From contig NZ_JARGNU010000016.1 of the NCBI RefSeq assembly GCF_029212375.1, positions 32,160 to 96,159 of the forward strand: DNA of 64,000 nucleotides. Reading direction: 5' to 3'. A program made the translations under genes and the position numbers. The notes beneath the pieces were generated by a model. It was not told the origin of the DNA. It did not search any database and was given only the letters and a program-made list of their open reading frames with translations. Shown piece by piece: positions 40,742 through 50,230 of this stretch (position 1 is its first letter; each line of letters opens with the position of its first letter). The stretch comes from Zhongshania sp. GTDB lineage: Bacteria; Pseudomonadota; Gammaproteobacteria; Pseudomonadales; Spongiibacteraceae.

Positions 40742-41479
40742 CTAATCTAGGTGCAGGGGCTTTTCATCCGCAGCAGTGCCTTGTAGCTGCTTCATCGCCG
40801 CGTCAATTTCCTTAACACCTTTTTCTATTGCCGCCATTGAGCGATTAAAAACCTCAACATCGACCGGTGGCTCAACGGCCAAACCTTTAAACACAATATC
40901 GGTAATCAAATCTGCAGAGCCATCAAGTGAAAAATCGACGCCTGCTTGCAAGTACGACCACACCTCATGCTCGATGGTACCGAAAATCATATTTCGCACC
41001 ATTGATGCCGGTACATCGCTACGAAAAACACCTTGGTTTATCGCATCCTCTATGACCATTTTGGTATGAGAGGTAAAGCGCTTATTTAAAGCGTAAATCC
41101 TAGATGAGCGGAAATCAGGCTCACTGCGAATTACCATCAACACAAATTTCGACAGCGCAGGTTCTGAATAAATAACCCAGAGGCTGTACCAAATAACTTG
41201 ACGAAGACGATCGTAAATACTGTCGTGCTCCTTCAAAACAGGCGCACCGACCAACAGCTCTTCTACCCAAAACTCAGCCACATGCACCAATAAGTCGTGC
41301 CGGCTGGCAAAATAACGATAGATAGTCGCCTCAGATACACCGCAGTCCTGAGCTACTTCAACCGGCGAAAAATTTTCATGACCAACTCGGCCAAGATGAC
41401 GCTTGGCCTTAACTAAAATACTGGCAATCCGGTCTTCTCTCGACATGCGGACATTAGTACTGGGTTTCTTTTCTGCCAT
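40742..41479 (-). CDS. TetR family transcriptional regulator
   Basis: 245 residues from ATG 41479 with GAGGAG six bases upstream. HTH: MSREDRIASILVKAKRHLG...FSPVEVAQDCGVSEATIYRYFASRHDLL (about 12-60), followed by a ligand-binding helical domain (YSLWVIYSEPALSKFVLMV...MIFGTIEHEVWSYLQ). It sits in the middle of the cluster between the acyl-CoA ligase and alcohol dehydrogenase, and is the best candidate to bind the 17-bp palindromes at 35452 and 46472. The effector is probably a CoA thioester or free acid of the pathway (inference). Confidence 0.92.
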   Translation of the reverse strand: MAEKKPSTNVRMSREDRIASILVKAKRHLGRVGHENFSPVEVAQDCGVSEATIYRYFASRHDLLVHVAEFWVEELLVGAPVLKEHDSIYDRLRQVIWYSLWVIYSEPALSKFVLMVIRSEPDFRSSRIYALNKRFTSHTKMVIEDAINQGVFRSDVPASMVRNMIFGTIEHEVWSYLQAGVDFSLDGSADLITDIVFKGLAVEPPVDVEVFNRSMAAIEKGVKEIDAAMKQLQGTAADEKPLHLD

Positions 41480-41624
41480 CTGCTGCTCCTCACTTCTTAC
41501 GCGCGCAAATACTATCACAGACAGCTCCGTACACTGGCGGCTTACATAACATTCTCGCTAAAATTAAAGTGCGCTAACAATCCCTTGCCTGATCATCCCT
41601 TCAGCTCAAGCAAGCCCGAGCGCC

Positions 41625-43268
41625 CTAAGCCTTTAAGGCCGATTTTTTATCAATATCATGCAGTATCAAATCGCCTTTGACGGCCAAATCTCGGAGGGCA
41701 AATTTTTGCACCTTTCCCGACGGCGTTAGCGGAAAATCGTCGACTATAGCCCATTTAACAGGTGATTTATGAGGCGACAAATGTGCCCTACAGTGACTAA
41801 ATAGCACATCGAAATTTGGCGGCTCACAGCCTTTTTCTGGAATAATGATCGCAGCGATTACTTCACCCCAATACGGATCGGGAATACCAATAACACTCGC
41901 TTGGTTAATCGCCGGATGATTAAATAAAACCTCTTCGATCTCACGGGGGTAAATATTCATTCCACCGCGAATAATCATATCTTTGAGGCGGCCCGTAATT
42001 TTAATATACCCGCGCTCATCCATTACCCCGGAATCACCAGTGCAGAGCCAACCGTCCTCGCGAATGGTCTTTTTCGTCGCCTCTTCCGCATTGTAGTAAG
42101 CCAACATATTTTGGTAGCCGCGCACGCAAATCTCACCAGCCTCACCAATCGGCTGAATCTCGCCGGTTTCAGGATCAATAAGACACACTTCCGCATGCGG
42201 TAAAGGCAGGCCCAGCGTACTGCTCTGGTCCTCGGCGCTATCTTCCACGCGCGTCTGACTGACCACACCATTTACTTCGGTCTGACCAAATAGAATCACT
42301 AAATTGCAGTTAAACGCTTCTTTGGTCCGATACACCAGCTCCTTGGGCACATCAGCTGCACCGGTGAGAATAGTGGTAACCGAAGACAGATTGCGCTTGG
42401 CAAAAGAAGGGCTTTCCATCATTGCCAATATCATTGTGGGAACGAGCAAAGAGACATTGCCTTTCTCGGTCTCAAACAAATCAAGTATTAATTCTGGTTC
42501 AAAGCCGGGCACAATAACGTAAGTGCCGCGCTGGGCTAATGTGCCTAACGAGGTAACCACTGTGCCAGCAATATGAAACATGGGCATCGCGTTCACCCAC
42601 ACCCCGCCAACAGGGAAGCCCGCTCGTTTAGCCACAAACCGCGAGGTATTTACCGCGCCAAAATGGTGTAAACAGGCGCCCTTTGGCACACCGGTTGTAC
42701 CCGAGGTAAACTGAATTTGTAAAATAGAGCGCGGCGGAATGTCCGGCAGTATTATCGACAAATCGGCGCCCTCAGAAAACTCGTCAAGCGCTTCTATAGA
42801 GATCGCTTTGCAAGCCAATTTCTCGCCAATTTTTTCAAGCATTGCACCAAGATTTCGACCGCGATACTCAGGTTTATAAAACGCCGCTTTAGCATCACAC
42901 TGGCTCAAAATTGTTGCAACTTCTTGCTCACCGTAAGCGGGGTTAACCGGCACCAAAACGATGCCAGCCAAACTCATTGCATGCTGCAACAACACCCATT
43001 CTGCACAGTTTGGCGACACAATGGCGATCTTGTCGCCTTGAGTGAATTCTGACAATAGCCCGCGCGCAAGTGTTTCTGCGGTTTGCAAAAGCTCTTGATA
43101 AGTCCAGCGCCGGCGCGCATGAACATCTTCTACGCCATCAACCAAGGCAATCCGCTTAGGGCACTCAGCAGCAACTTCTCGCAATAGATCACCGGCAGAA
43201 ACCTCCCATAAATCTTCAGAAATATCTTTTTGCCAATACGATTGGGTTAACGGAAACGATTGCGCCAT
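41625..43268 (-). CDS. AMP-dependent acyl-CoA synthetase/ligase
   Basis: 547 residues from ATG 43268 (AGAGGTGG upstream; an in-frame GTG 9 bases earlier overlaps that site). ANL superfamily: P-loop QFTSGTTGVPKGACL, A5-type LFGQTEVNG, A7 GWLCTGDSGVMDERGYIKITGR, A8 RLKDMIIRGGMNIYPREIE and A10 lysine in PLTPSGKVQK. It resembles FadD/DitJ-type medium-chain or cyclic-acid ligases. It would activate the imported substrate to its CoA thioester. Confidence 0.92.
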   Translation of the reverse strand: MAQSFPLTQSYWQKDISEDLWEVSAGDLLREVAAECPKRIALVDGVEDVHARRRWTYQELLQTAETLARGLLSEFTQGDKIAIVSPNCAEWVLLQHAMSLAGIVLVPVNPAYGEQEVATILSQCDAKAAFYKPEYRGRNLGAMLEKIGEKLACKAISIEALDEFSEGADLSIILPDIPPRSILQIQFTSGTTGVPKGACLHHFGAVNTSRFVAKRAGFPVGGVWVNAMPMFHIAGTVVTSLGTLAQRGTYVIVPGFEPELILDLFETEKGNVSLLVPTMILAMMESPSFAKRNLSSVTTILTGAADVPKELVYRTKEAFNCNLVILFGQTEVNGVVSQTRVEDSAEDQSSTLGLPLPHAEVCLIDPETGEIQPIGEAGEICVRGYQNMLAYYNAEEATKKTIREDGWLCTGDSGVMDERGYIKITGRLKDMIIRGGMNIYPREIEEVLFNHPAINQASVIGIPDPYWGEVIAAIIIPEKGCEPPNFDVLFSHCRAHLSPHKSPVKWAIVDDFPLTPSGKVQKFALRDLAVKGDLILHDIDKKSALKA

Positions 43269-43314
43269 CTGAACCACCTCTAAGCCTTGTTAACTATTTT
43301 TATTTAAATCAATT

Positions 43315-45525
43315 TTAAAATTCGTAACGTACTTCTACGCCGTAAACTCGCCCTTCATTAAAAGCGGTAAAGCTAGGTGTTGGCTTAGGACCACTACCGT
43401 CACCACCAAAACTTTCAATATCCGGAAGCAGTGAATCATTGGTGTTATTCACTTCATTAAGCAGATTACGGGCAAATATCGCATAGCGAAATTTGCTGTC
43501 ATCTGGAAGTATCGCAACATTCAAATCGAGCATATCTACCGGATTGTAGTAACCCAAATTATTCTCGAGATGATATGCCTTATCTCTGTGGCTAAAGGAC
43601 AAGCGCGTAGAAACCATACCAAAATCGTCAAAGGGCTGATCGACAATAATATGCGCGCCGTAAGTCAATTTTGATGCTCGGGGAAGATGTAGATTTTTGT
43701 CTTTAGAATTAATCTCACCATCGCCATCAATATCATAGCGCAGTGACTTGTATTGGTCATCTAGGTAGCCAACAAAGCCGCCCACCAAGATATGATCGGT
43801 GATTGAAACCTGCCCATCTAATTCAAACCCTTGAATTTCAACTTCGCCAACATTTTGAATAAGCTGAGCAATGCCCACGCCTTCAATTGGCACCTGAACC
43901 TCGCGCTGAATATCCTTGATGGTGTTATGGAAAACCGCCGCATTCAACTGTGCGCGGCCGTCCAAGAATTTCGACTTCATGCCGATTTCAAAGGAATCTT
44001 GCTCTTCTGAATCAAACGGGCCTGGAGGCGCACCAGGTACGGTAGAACGGAAATTATAGCCACCGCTGCGGAAACCGCGCGAGAAAGCGCCGTAAAAGTT
44101 CACGTCGTCGCTCATAAAATACTGAAAGCCAATACGCGGAGAAAGATCATACCAAGACTCGTCGTCTTCAAAGTCGGGAGTAAAATCACGACTGGCATAG
44201 CTGCCACCGCCCGCTCGAATCGTACCAATGCTGGCGTCTTTCTTTTCTTCGGTATAACGCAGACCAAGGTTTAAGGTGAGCTGTTCATTAAGATGCCAAT
44301 CAACGGAGTTAAAAACACCCAGCACGTCTGTGTCGCCTTCACCACCACCGCCACGAACCACGCTGCCACCACCTAAGATGCGCTCTTCAACGTACATCAA
44401 AGACTGCGTAAAGTAGTAAAGACCACTGGTAACATCGAAATCACCAAAGGTGCCAGCGAAACGCAGTTCATTGCTAAACTGTTCTTGTTCGGTAATTTGA
44501 TAAAAATGAAAGGAAGTCATCGGCGTACTGTCTATATCACCCAAGGCATCGTTAGTTAATTCACGCCAAGCGAGGATATTGGTGATGGTACCAATTCCGA
44601 TTTCCCAATTTAGCTCAGTGGTTAGGCCATCAACTTCCAACTCACTAAAGCCCGATTCATTCATGGCAAAATCAAAGCTGTCGCGATCAAACAAGGCGCG
44701 GTTTTGCCCTATCGAACCATCACTGGCCGCGCTGGTATGTTCATAGCGAATTATCAATTCAGCATCATCATTGATATCCCAAGCCACAACCGGACGCACT
44801 GTAAATTGGTGAGCTGCACCGTGATCGGAGCCATCATAGTCATTGGTATACCAGCCATCGTCATCAGTATAGTAAACCGCCAACTTAGCCCGCACACCAC
44901 TATCTCCCAGCGGCCCAGACACCGTAAAGTCAGACGTTGTTTGCAAGCCCGTCTCAACGGTTACCCTAGCATCGATACTAAGCTCTTCTGTTGGTCGCTT
45001 AGTACGCACCAATACCGCACCACCAGTTACATTACGCCCAAATAAAACTCCTTGAGGGCCACGTAATACCTCTACCGCTTCAAGATCGAAGTTATCCAAT
45101 AGCACCCCAGCATTAGTACCTAGGTATACACCATCTATAAACACGCCAACGGTTGGATCAATAGACGGACTACCGCTATTTACACCTAGACCGCGAATAG
45201 CAAAATTCTGAAATCCTACCGTGGCGCCATTCGTATCCAGCGCAACGTTCGGAATATTAAAACCGATCGAACTAATGTTTTTGAAATTCAGTGCTTCGAG
45301 CTGGCTCTCGCCAAACGCTTTAAGGGTCAGTGGCACATCCTGCACATCCTCTACACCGCGTTTTCGGGCAGTAACCACCACCTCTTCCATCATCGCACTT
45401 GCTGCGCCGCTTGCTGCGTATGCAGCACCAGAGCCCATACTCAACAGCACCGCTCCCGGCATGGCTAAGCTACAACTTAGTGATAATGTAGAAACGCCAA
45501 AACCTAACTTTGAAATATTTTTCAT
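43315..45525 (-). CDS. TonB-dependent outer-membrane receptor
   Basis: 736 residues. Signal peptide (about 1-38, ending AAYAASG), TonB box-like MEEVVVTARKR, plug domain (VQDVPLTLKAFGESQLEAL, VEVLRGPQGVLFGRNVTGGAV) and a 22-strand barrel ending in ...VYGVEVRYEF with C-terminal Phe. It belongs to the CirA-like/hydrophobic-substrate group common in marine degraders. It lies between SDR and ligase genes, so it probably imports the substrate of this pathway rather than iron. Confidence 0.92.
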   Translation of the reverse strand: MKNISKLGFGVSTLSLSCSLAMPGAVLLSMGSGAAYAASGAASAMMEEVVVTARKRGVEDVQDVPLTLKAFGESQLEALNFKNISSIGFNIPNVALDTNGATVGFQNFAIRGLGVNSGSPSIDPTVGVFIDGVYLGTNAGVLLDNFDLEAVEVLRGPQGVLFGRNVTGGAVLVRTKRPTEELSIDARVTVETGLQTTSDFTVSGPLGDSGVRAKLAVYYTDDDGWYTNDYDGSDHGAAHQFTVRPVVAWDINDDAELIIRYEHTSAASDGSIGQNRALFDRDSFDFAMNESGFSELEVDGLTTELNWEIGIGTITNILAWRELTNDALGDIDSTPMTSFHFYQITEQEQFSNELRFAGTFGDFDVTSGLYYFTQSLMYVEERILGGGSVVRGGGGEGDTDVLGVFNSVDWHLNEQLTLNLGLRYTEEKKDASIGTIRAGGGSYASRDFTPDFEDDESWYDLSPRIGFQYFMSDDVNFYGAFSRGFRSGGYNFRSTVPGAPPGPFDSEEQDSFEIGMKSKFLDGRAQLNAAVFHNTIKDIQREVQVPIEGVGIAQLIQNVGEVEIQGFELDGQVSITDHILVGGFVGYLDDQYKSLRYDIDGDGEINSKDKNLHLPRASKLTYGAHIIVDQPFDDFGMVSTRLSFSHRDKAYHLENNLGYYNPVDMLDLNVAILPDDSKFRYAIFARNLLNEVNNTNDSLLPDIESFGGDGSGPKPTPSFTAFNEGRVYGVEVRYEF

Positions 45526-45612
45526 TTTCTCACCATTATTTTTTTCAGTTCGAATGTTAAAAATTCAATCAGCTTGCATAGCCTTAATACCAGCAGACCG
45601 CTCCACGCTTTA

Positions 45613-46404
45613 TCAGCCCGCAGAGATTCCGCCGTTAACACTTATCGCCTGACCCGTCACCCGCTTGGCGCCTGGGCCTGACAAGAAAACAATCATCGCG
45701 GCCAAATCTTCTGGATCAGCCACGCCTAGATGAGCCAATTTGGCCGCATTAGAAAAGAGTTTTGCGCTAAAAGGGTCTTCCATTACTCGATCGTAAACAC
45801 TGGTGCCGTCAATTAACGAAGGCGTGATCGCATTCACCCGAATACCGTCGCGTTTTGCCTCAACCGCTAAGGTCCGGCTGAACAGCGTAATTGCCGCCAT
45901 CCCCGCGCCAATAATTGTTTCGCCTGGGGTCGGCGTTTTGGCCGCATCGGATGCAACGTTCGTAATCACGCCAAACTTCTGCTCTCGCATATAAGGCAGT
46001 ACAGCGCGACTCATCAACAGCGGCGCAAGTGCCTGCTGATTAAGAATGACGGGGATGTCGTTGATATCGGTATTAAAGAGGAGTTTTGGAACATAGGACG
46101 CCGCGGTGGTATTCACAAGGATATCCAGGCCCTCTAATTCTTGGTGAGCCACCGCCGCCACGCGCTCGGCCTCAGCGGGAATATTTGCATCAGCAGCAAT
46201 AAATATTGCCACGATATCGCTGCGTATTTCGCGAAGCGCCACAATCGCCGCATTGCCTCTATCAATATTGCGACCAACCAAAGCAATTCGGCTGGCTCCC
46301 GCCTGCACAAACTGCAGCGCACTAGCCAAACCGACGCCAGAAGTGCCCCCAACAATCACAACTGCGCATTTATTGATTTCTTTCTGAAAAACCGGCTTCG
46401 TCAT
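45613..46404 (-). CDS. Short-chain dehydrogenase/reductase family protein with lost YxxxK
   Basis: 263 residues. The NAD-binding start VVIVGGTSGVGLASALQF is normal and the end (ITPSLIDG, AMIVFLSGPGAKRVTGQAISVNGG) is SDR-like. Where SDRs have Y-x3-K the protein reads GETIIGAGMAAITLF, with Ile and Met at the two catalytic places; the Ser position is retained in NVASDAA. NNAG is replaced by NTTA. It may be a divergent enzyme or a non-catalytic partner. First gene of the minus-strand cluster, next to the operator-bearing promoter. Confidence 0.85.
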   Translation of the reverse strand: MTKPVFQKEINKCAVVIVGGTSGVGLASALQFVQAGASRIALVGRNIDRGNAAIVALREIRSDIVAIFIAADANIPAEAERVAAVAHQELEGLDILVNTTAASYVPKLLFNTDINDIPVILNQQALAPLLMSRAVLPYMREQKFGVITNVASDAAKTPTPGETIIGAGMAAITLFSRTLAVEAKRDGIRVNAITPSLIDGTSVYDRVMEDPFSAKLFSNAAKLAHLGVADPEDLAAMIVFLSGPGAKRVTGQAISVNGGISAG

Positions 46405-46471
46405 TAAAATAATTCTCCTAGAGAAAACCTGAGGCCTCTTATCTCAACAAGGCTAATTTTTATTCACTCTA

Positions 46472-46495
46472 GCTGAGGCTAACTCACTATGTCAA
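46472..46495 (-). promoter_or_regulatory. Promoter with 17-bp operator, SDR-TonB-ligase operon
   Basis: On the minus strand TTGACA (46495-46490), one T, then AGTGAGTTAGCCTCAGC (46488-46472). It matches the promoter at 35445 base for base in layout and at most operator positions. It lies about 70 bases upstream of the SDR ATG. Confidence 0.7.
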
Positions 46496-46522
46496 CAATA
46501 AAAGCGTATTTATTTACACTTA

Positions 46523-46539
46523 AGTGAGGTCGACTCAGC
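46523..46539 (-). promoter_or_regulatory. Third operator copy
   Basis: Minus strand GCTGAGTCGACCTCACT, 17 bases, same consensus GCTGAGTnnnCCTCAGC. It lies 51 bases upstream of the second copy, about five helical turns. No good -35 box accompanies it, so it may be an auxiliary site. Confidence 0.55.
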
Positions 46540-46647
46540 ACAAATTTAGACGATTTACCGCGAAACCGGCTTTTCTGAGTTCCAGTATTATTCATATAAA
46601 ACAATGGATTAGATAAATTATTGCAGGGCCGAGTGAAAATACTATTA

Positions 46648-46664
46648 GCTAAGTCGGCCTCAGC
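46648..46664 (+). promoter_or_regulatory. Fourth operator copy
   Basis: Plus strand GCTAAGTCGGCCTCAGC, one half-site mismatch. The downstream CTAGATAA resembles the region following the other copies. No plus-strand gene follows within 3 kb, so its use is unclear. Confidence 0.45.
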
Positions 46665-46916
46665 TAGATAACGTTAAATGCTACTTCACACCTACGTATC
46701 AACGGCGCACTTATCGAGTATTAATTGAGGCCTAGCGAGATAATTCTATAGGTAACGAATGCCAACGACTTGTCGACGCTACGCGTTTAAGTAACAACTG
46801 GATATACATAGGAAGAGACGCTCTGCCGAGAACTGAAATAGCAGAACGCTTTAGAAGTGATTAAGACAATTCCAGACATGCGGTTTAAATCGTAAAATTC
46901 AAACACAGAACATCAA

Positions 46917-46943
46917 GGGGGGCCACCCACAAAGCGGTGGCCC
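46917..46943 (-). terminator. Hairpin after the thiolase gene
   Basis: GGGGCCACC-CACAAAGC-GGTGGCCCC, a nearly perfect 9-bp GC-rich stem 22 bases after the stop. No long T-run follows, so it is a weak intrinsic terminator or stabilising stem. Confidence 0.6.
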
Positions 46944-46964
46944 CGCCAAACTCACAACGCCGGC

Positions 46965-48092
46965 TTAAACCAACTCGATCGCTATTGCCGTGGCTTCACC
47001 GCCACCAATACACAAGCTGGCAATACCGCGTTTCAAGCCGCGATTACGCAGGGCGTGAATGAGGGTCACTACAATCCGCGCTCCCGAGCAGCCCAACGGA
47101 TGACCAAGCGAACACGCGCCGCCATTCACATTCAATTTCTCTAATGGCACGCCCATGAGCTTGTGCGGCAGCAAGGCCACCATGGCAAAGGCTTCGTTTA
47201 TTTCAAACAGATCAACATCGGCAACCGCCCAGCCAATATTCTTCAGCAATTTTTCTACTGCGTAGACTGGGGCTATGGGGAACTGCTCTGGCGCGCCGGC
47301 GTGGCGCGAATAGCCAACAATTTTGGCCAGCGGCTGGGCATCCAATCCACTGCCAATGAGCAAGGCTGCCGCGCCATCGGAAATGGAACTGGCGTTGGCG
47401 GCGGTAATCACCCCGTCTTTTGAAAAAGCGGGGCGCAGCTGGCGAATTTTCTCGGGACGGGCATTGCCTGGCTGCTCGTCTTCGGCACAGCCATCGTGAG
47501 CGACTATTTCATTGACGAATGCACCCGCTTTTTGAGCAGCAAGAGCACGCTCCAAAGACATGAGCGCGTAATCATCTAATTCTTCGCGGCTAAACTTGTG
47601 CTCCGCCGCGACCTGCTCCGCCACAAGGCCCATCAATTTTCCAGAGTAGGCATCTTCGAGGCCATCTACAAACATGGCATCGCGCATTTGGCCGTGACCC
47701 AAGCGGTAGCCTTGGCGAGCGCGGTCCAGCAAATAAGGCGCGAGGCTCATGCTTTCCATACCGCCAGCAATCACCTGCTGGCTGCTGCCCGCCTTAATTT
47801 GATCGGCACCGCTCATAATTGCCTGCATACCCGAACCGCAGACCTTACTCACCGTAACGCACGGTGTCGCGGTGCTTAAGCCCGCCTTTATGGCCGCTTG
47901 CCGCGCCGGCGCTTGGCCAACACCAGCAGATATAACATTACCCATCAACACTTCGTCGACACGCTCGCTAACATCAAAACCCTCGCACGCGGCCGCAATC
48001 GCCGTTGCGCCGAGTTCTGGCGCAGTCGCCTTCACAAACTGGCCGTTTAAGCCGCCCAATGCGGTACGCTTAGCAGAATAAATAAATGTCAT
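46965..48092 (-). CDS. Acetyl-CoA C-acetyltransferase (thiolase)
   Basis: 375 residues, slightly short for the family. Nucleophile Cys in TVSKVCGSGMQAI, the INEAFAMV loop, His in NVNGGACSLGHPLGCSGARI and the second Cys in SLCIGGGEA are present. Either biosynthetic (AtoB/PhaA) or degradative. AGGA is upstream of the ATG. It probably supplies the last step of acyl-CoA breakdown beside the catabolic cluster but has its own promoter region. Confidence 0.92.
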   Translation of the reverse strand: MTFIYSAKRTALGGLNGQFVKATAPELGATAIAAACEGFDVSERVDEVLMGNVISAGVGQAPARQAAIKAGLSTATPCVTVSKVCGSGMQAIMSGADQIKAGSSQQVIAGGMESMSLAPYLLDRARQGYRLGHGQMRDAMFVDGLEDAYSGKLMGLVAEQVAAEHKFSREELDDYALMSLERALAAQKAGAFVNEIVAHDGCAEDEQPGNARPEKIRQLRPAFSKDGVITAANASSISDGAAALLIGSGLDAQPLAKIVGYSRHAGAPEQFPIAPVYAVEKLLKNIGWAVADVDLFEINEAFAMVALLPHKLMGVPLEKLNVNGGACSLGHPLGCSGARIVVTLIHALRNRGLKRGIASLCIGGGEATAIAIELV

Positions 48093-48266
48093 TACAGGGT
48101 CCTATTGCGGTCGTCTAATATTGGTATTTGCCTTAAAAAGCACGGAAACCACGCGGTTATGAAAGAATTTGCGTTACATTGCCAAAAATAAAGCTACCAC
48201 AATGTTAGCACAGATCACTTTGCCAACCACCCAACCGAAAGACGGGGCCGCATTTACACCACACCA

Positions 48267-49538
48267 TCAAATGCCATCTCTAGGCTCATTCCACGGCGCC
48301 ACTTTAAACAACATCAACATCCCCGGAATTGCCACTGCGGTGCACAGCAAGTAAAAACTGGTCCAGCCCACGGCTTCCACAATAATCCCCGTGGTGGCAT
48401 TGGCAAAGGTGCGCGGCACCGCCGCCAGCGCGGTGAATAAGGCGAATTGGGTTGCCGCGTAAGCTGGCATAGTGGCGCGGGCAATAAACGCGGTAAACGC
48501 AGCGGTGCCCAAGCCGACACCAAGGTATTCAAATACAATCACGGTCGCCAGCGCCCAACGGTCGGGGCCAATTTCGGCCAGCGCTGCAAACCCCAAAATA
48601 CTCAGCACCTGCACCACCCCAAACAACCACAGCGCGCGATTAATCCCGAGGCGAATCATAATCACCCCGCCCGCGAGGCCACCGATAATGGCCGCCGCCA
48701 AAGAGGCCGATTTCGCAATAGTGCCAATTTCTGTAAGCGAAAAGCCCAGATCAATATAAAACGGCGACGACAGCGCCGTGGCCATATTGTCACCGAGCTT
48801 ATACAGGAATAAGAACAGCAATAAATACAATGCACTGGCCCAACCCTTGCGGTTAACGAACTCTTTAAAGGGTTCGACCACGGCGGCCCGCAGGCTGAGC
48901 GGCGCGATGCTAGCGTCGACCGCCTCCTCTATCCACAGGGTCATTGCCACGCCAATCAACATAAAGGCGGCCATAACCATAAACACCGTACTCCAGGGCA
49001 GGTAGTCACCCAGAATCACCCCAATCGAGCCCGGCACTAAACCCGCCAAGCGATAGGCCTGTACGTGAATGGCATTGCCCAGCCCCAACTCATCGTCGCG
49101 CAATAACTCGCGCCGATAGGCATCTAGCACCACGTCTTGGCTAGCACTGCAAAAAGCCACCGCCGCCGCGCCGTAGGCAACAAGGCCCACCGAAAATTTA
49201 GGGTCGATAAAGCCGAGCACCGCCATCGACGCGATCAAACCGAACTGGCTGATGATCATCCAGCCCCGCCTGCGCCCCAAAAAGGGCGGCACATAGCGAT
49301 CCATCAGCGGCGCCCACACAAACTTCCAGTTATAGGGAAAGCCAATCAGCGCAAACAAGCCAATTTCGGCCAAGCCCACGCCCTCACTGCGCAGCCAAGC
49401 CGGCACCAACTGAATCAAAAAATACAGCGGTAAGCCCGAGGCAAAGCCAGTTAGCACGCAGATAAACATGTGGCGGTTAAAAATAGCTTGCTGCCAAGAC
49501 GGCGGCGCTGGCGTTGAAGACGAGGGCTGATCAGTCAT
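48267..49538 (-). CDS. ampG: AmpG-like muropeptide permease (MFS)
   Basis: 423 residues, about 12 membrane helices. GFASGLPLYFLIQLVPAWLRSEGVGLAEIGLF, FVWAPLMDRYVPPFLGRRRGWM and SASQDVVLDAYRRELL are strongly AmpG-like. It imports GlcNAc-anhydroMurNAc peptides for cell-wall recycling. Confidence 0.85.
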   Translation of the reverse strand: MTDQPSSSTPAPPSWQQAIFNRHMFICVLTGFASGLPLYFLIQLVPAWLRSEGVGLAEIGLFALIGFPYNWKFVWAPLMDRYVPPFLGRRRGWMIISQFGLIASMAVLGFIDPKFSVGLVAYGAAAVAFCSASQDVVLDAYRRELLRDDELGLGNAIHVQAYRLAGLVPGSIGVILGDYLPWSTVFMVMAAFMLIGVAMTLWIEEAVDASIAPLSLRAAVVEPFKEFVNRKGWASALYLLLFLFLYKLGDNMATALSSPFYIDLGFSLTEIGTIAKSASLAAAIIGGLAGGVIMIRLGINRALWLFGVVQVLSILGFAALAEIGPDRWALATVIVFEYLGVGLGTAAFTAFIARATMPAYAATQFALFTALAAVPRTFANATTGIIVEAVGWTSFYLLCTAVAIPGMLMLFKVAPWNEPRDGI

Positions 49539-49652
49539 AGACGGTTCCGCATAAAGTTGCGCTTATTCTGGCTTGCGGGGAGCAGAATGCAAGGCTGCTG
49601 AACTCGGCCCGTGCGCTGACGCAGAAAATAGCATCGGCGCACAGCACCGTAA

Positions 49653-50135
49653 TCAATCGCGGAAATTGGTGAACTGCAGGGGCTGATCCAGCTCTTCGGC
49701 GCGCAATACCGCCATCACTTCTTGTAGGTCGTCGCGTTTTTTGCCGGTAACCCGCACTTGCTCGTCTTGAATCTGGCTTTGTACTTTTAATTTGCGGTCT
49801 TTAATCAATTTAACGATTTTGCGGGCCACATCTGAGTTCAAACCGCTTTGCATAGTGACCAACTGCTTCACCTGCTTACCCGCGCCCTTCACATCGCCCA
49901 GTTCCATGGCCAGTGGATCAATCTTCACTTTAATGAGCGCCGCACGCAGCAGGTCTTCCATCTGCTGCAACTGGAACTCCGCCTCTGCGAACATGGTCAC
50001 CGTTAGTGCGTCGCGCTCAAAGCGCGCATCCACGCCCTTAAAATCGAAACGGGTTTCTATGACCCGCCCCGCCTGATCAACGGCATTGGTAAAGATGTGT
50101 AAATCCACTTCTGAGACAATATCAAACGCTGGCAT
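49653..50135 (-). CDS. yajQ: YajQ family nucleotide-binding protein
   Basis: 160 residues. MPAFDIVSEVDLHIFTNAVDQAGRVIETRFDFKG and QVRVTGKKRDDLQEVMAVLR are diagnostic. Family members bind c-di-GMP or other nucleotides and RNA and modulate transcription factors. AAGGA precedes the ATG. It is divergent from panE. Confidence 0.95.
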   Translation of the reverse strand: MPAFDIVSEVDLHIFTNAVDQAGRVIETRFDFKGVDARFERDALTVTMFAEAEFQLQQMEDLLRAALIKVKIDPLAMELGDVKGAGKQVKQLVTMQSGLNSDVARKIVKLIKDRKLKVQSQIQDEQVRVTGKKRDDLQEVMAVLRAEELDQPLQFTNFRD

Positions 50136-50230
50136 AGCCTAAATTCCTTTGTTATGTTGCGCCGCGCAGTTTAGCATCCCGAGACTGCGGACTGAATGTG
50201 TAGGACCAAGCAAATGTACAGAAAATCACG

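Larger units (their letters stand above)
46405..46964. other. Intergenic region with three operator copies
   Basis: 560 bases between thiolase and SDR genes. It contains the SDR promoter (46472-46495), two further operator-like palindromes (46523-46539, 46648-46664) and the thiolase terminator (46917-46943). No coding frame was found. A small regulatory RNA driven from the site at 46648 cannot be excluded. Confidence 0.6.
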
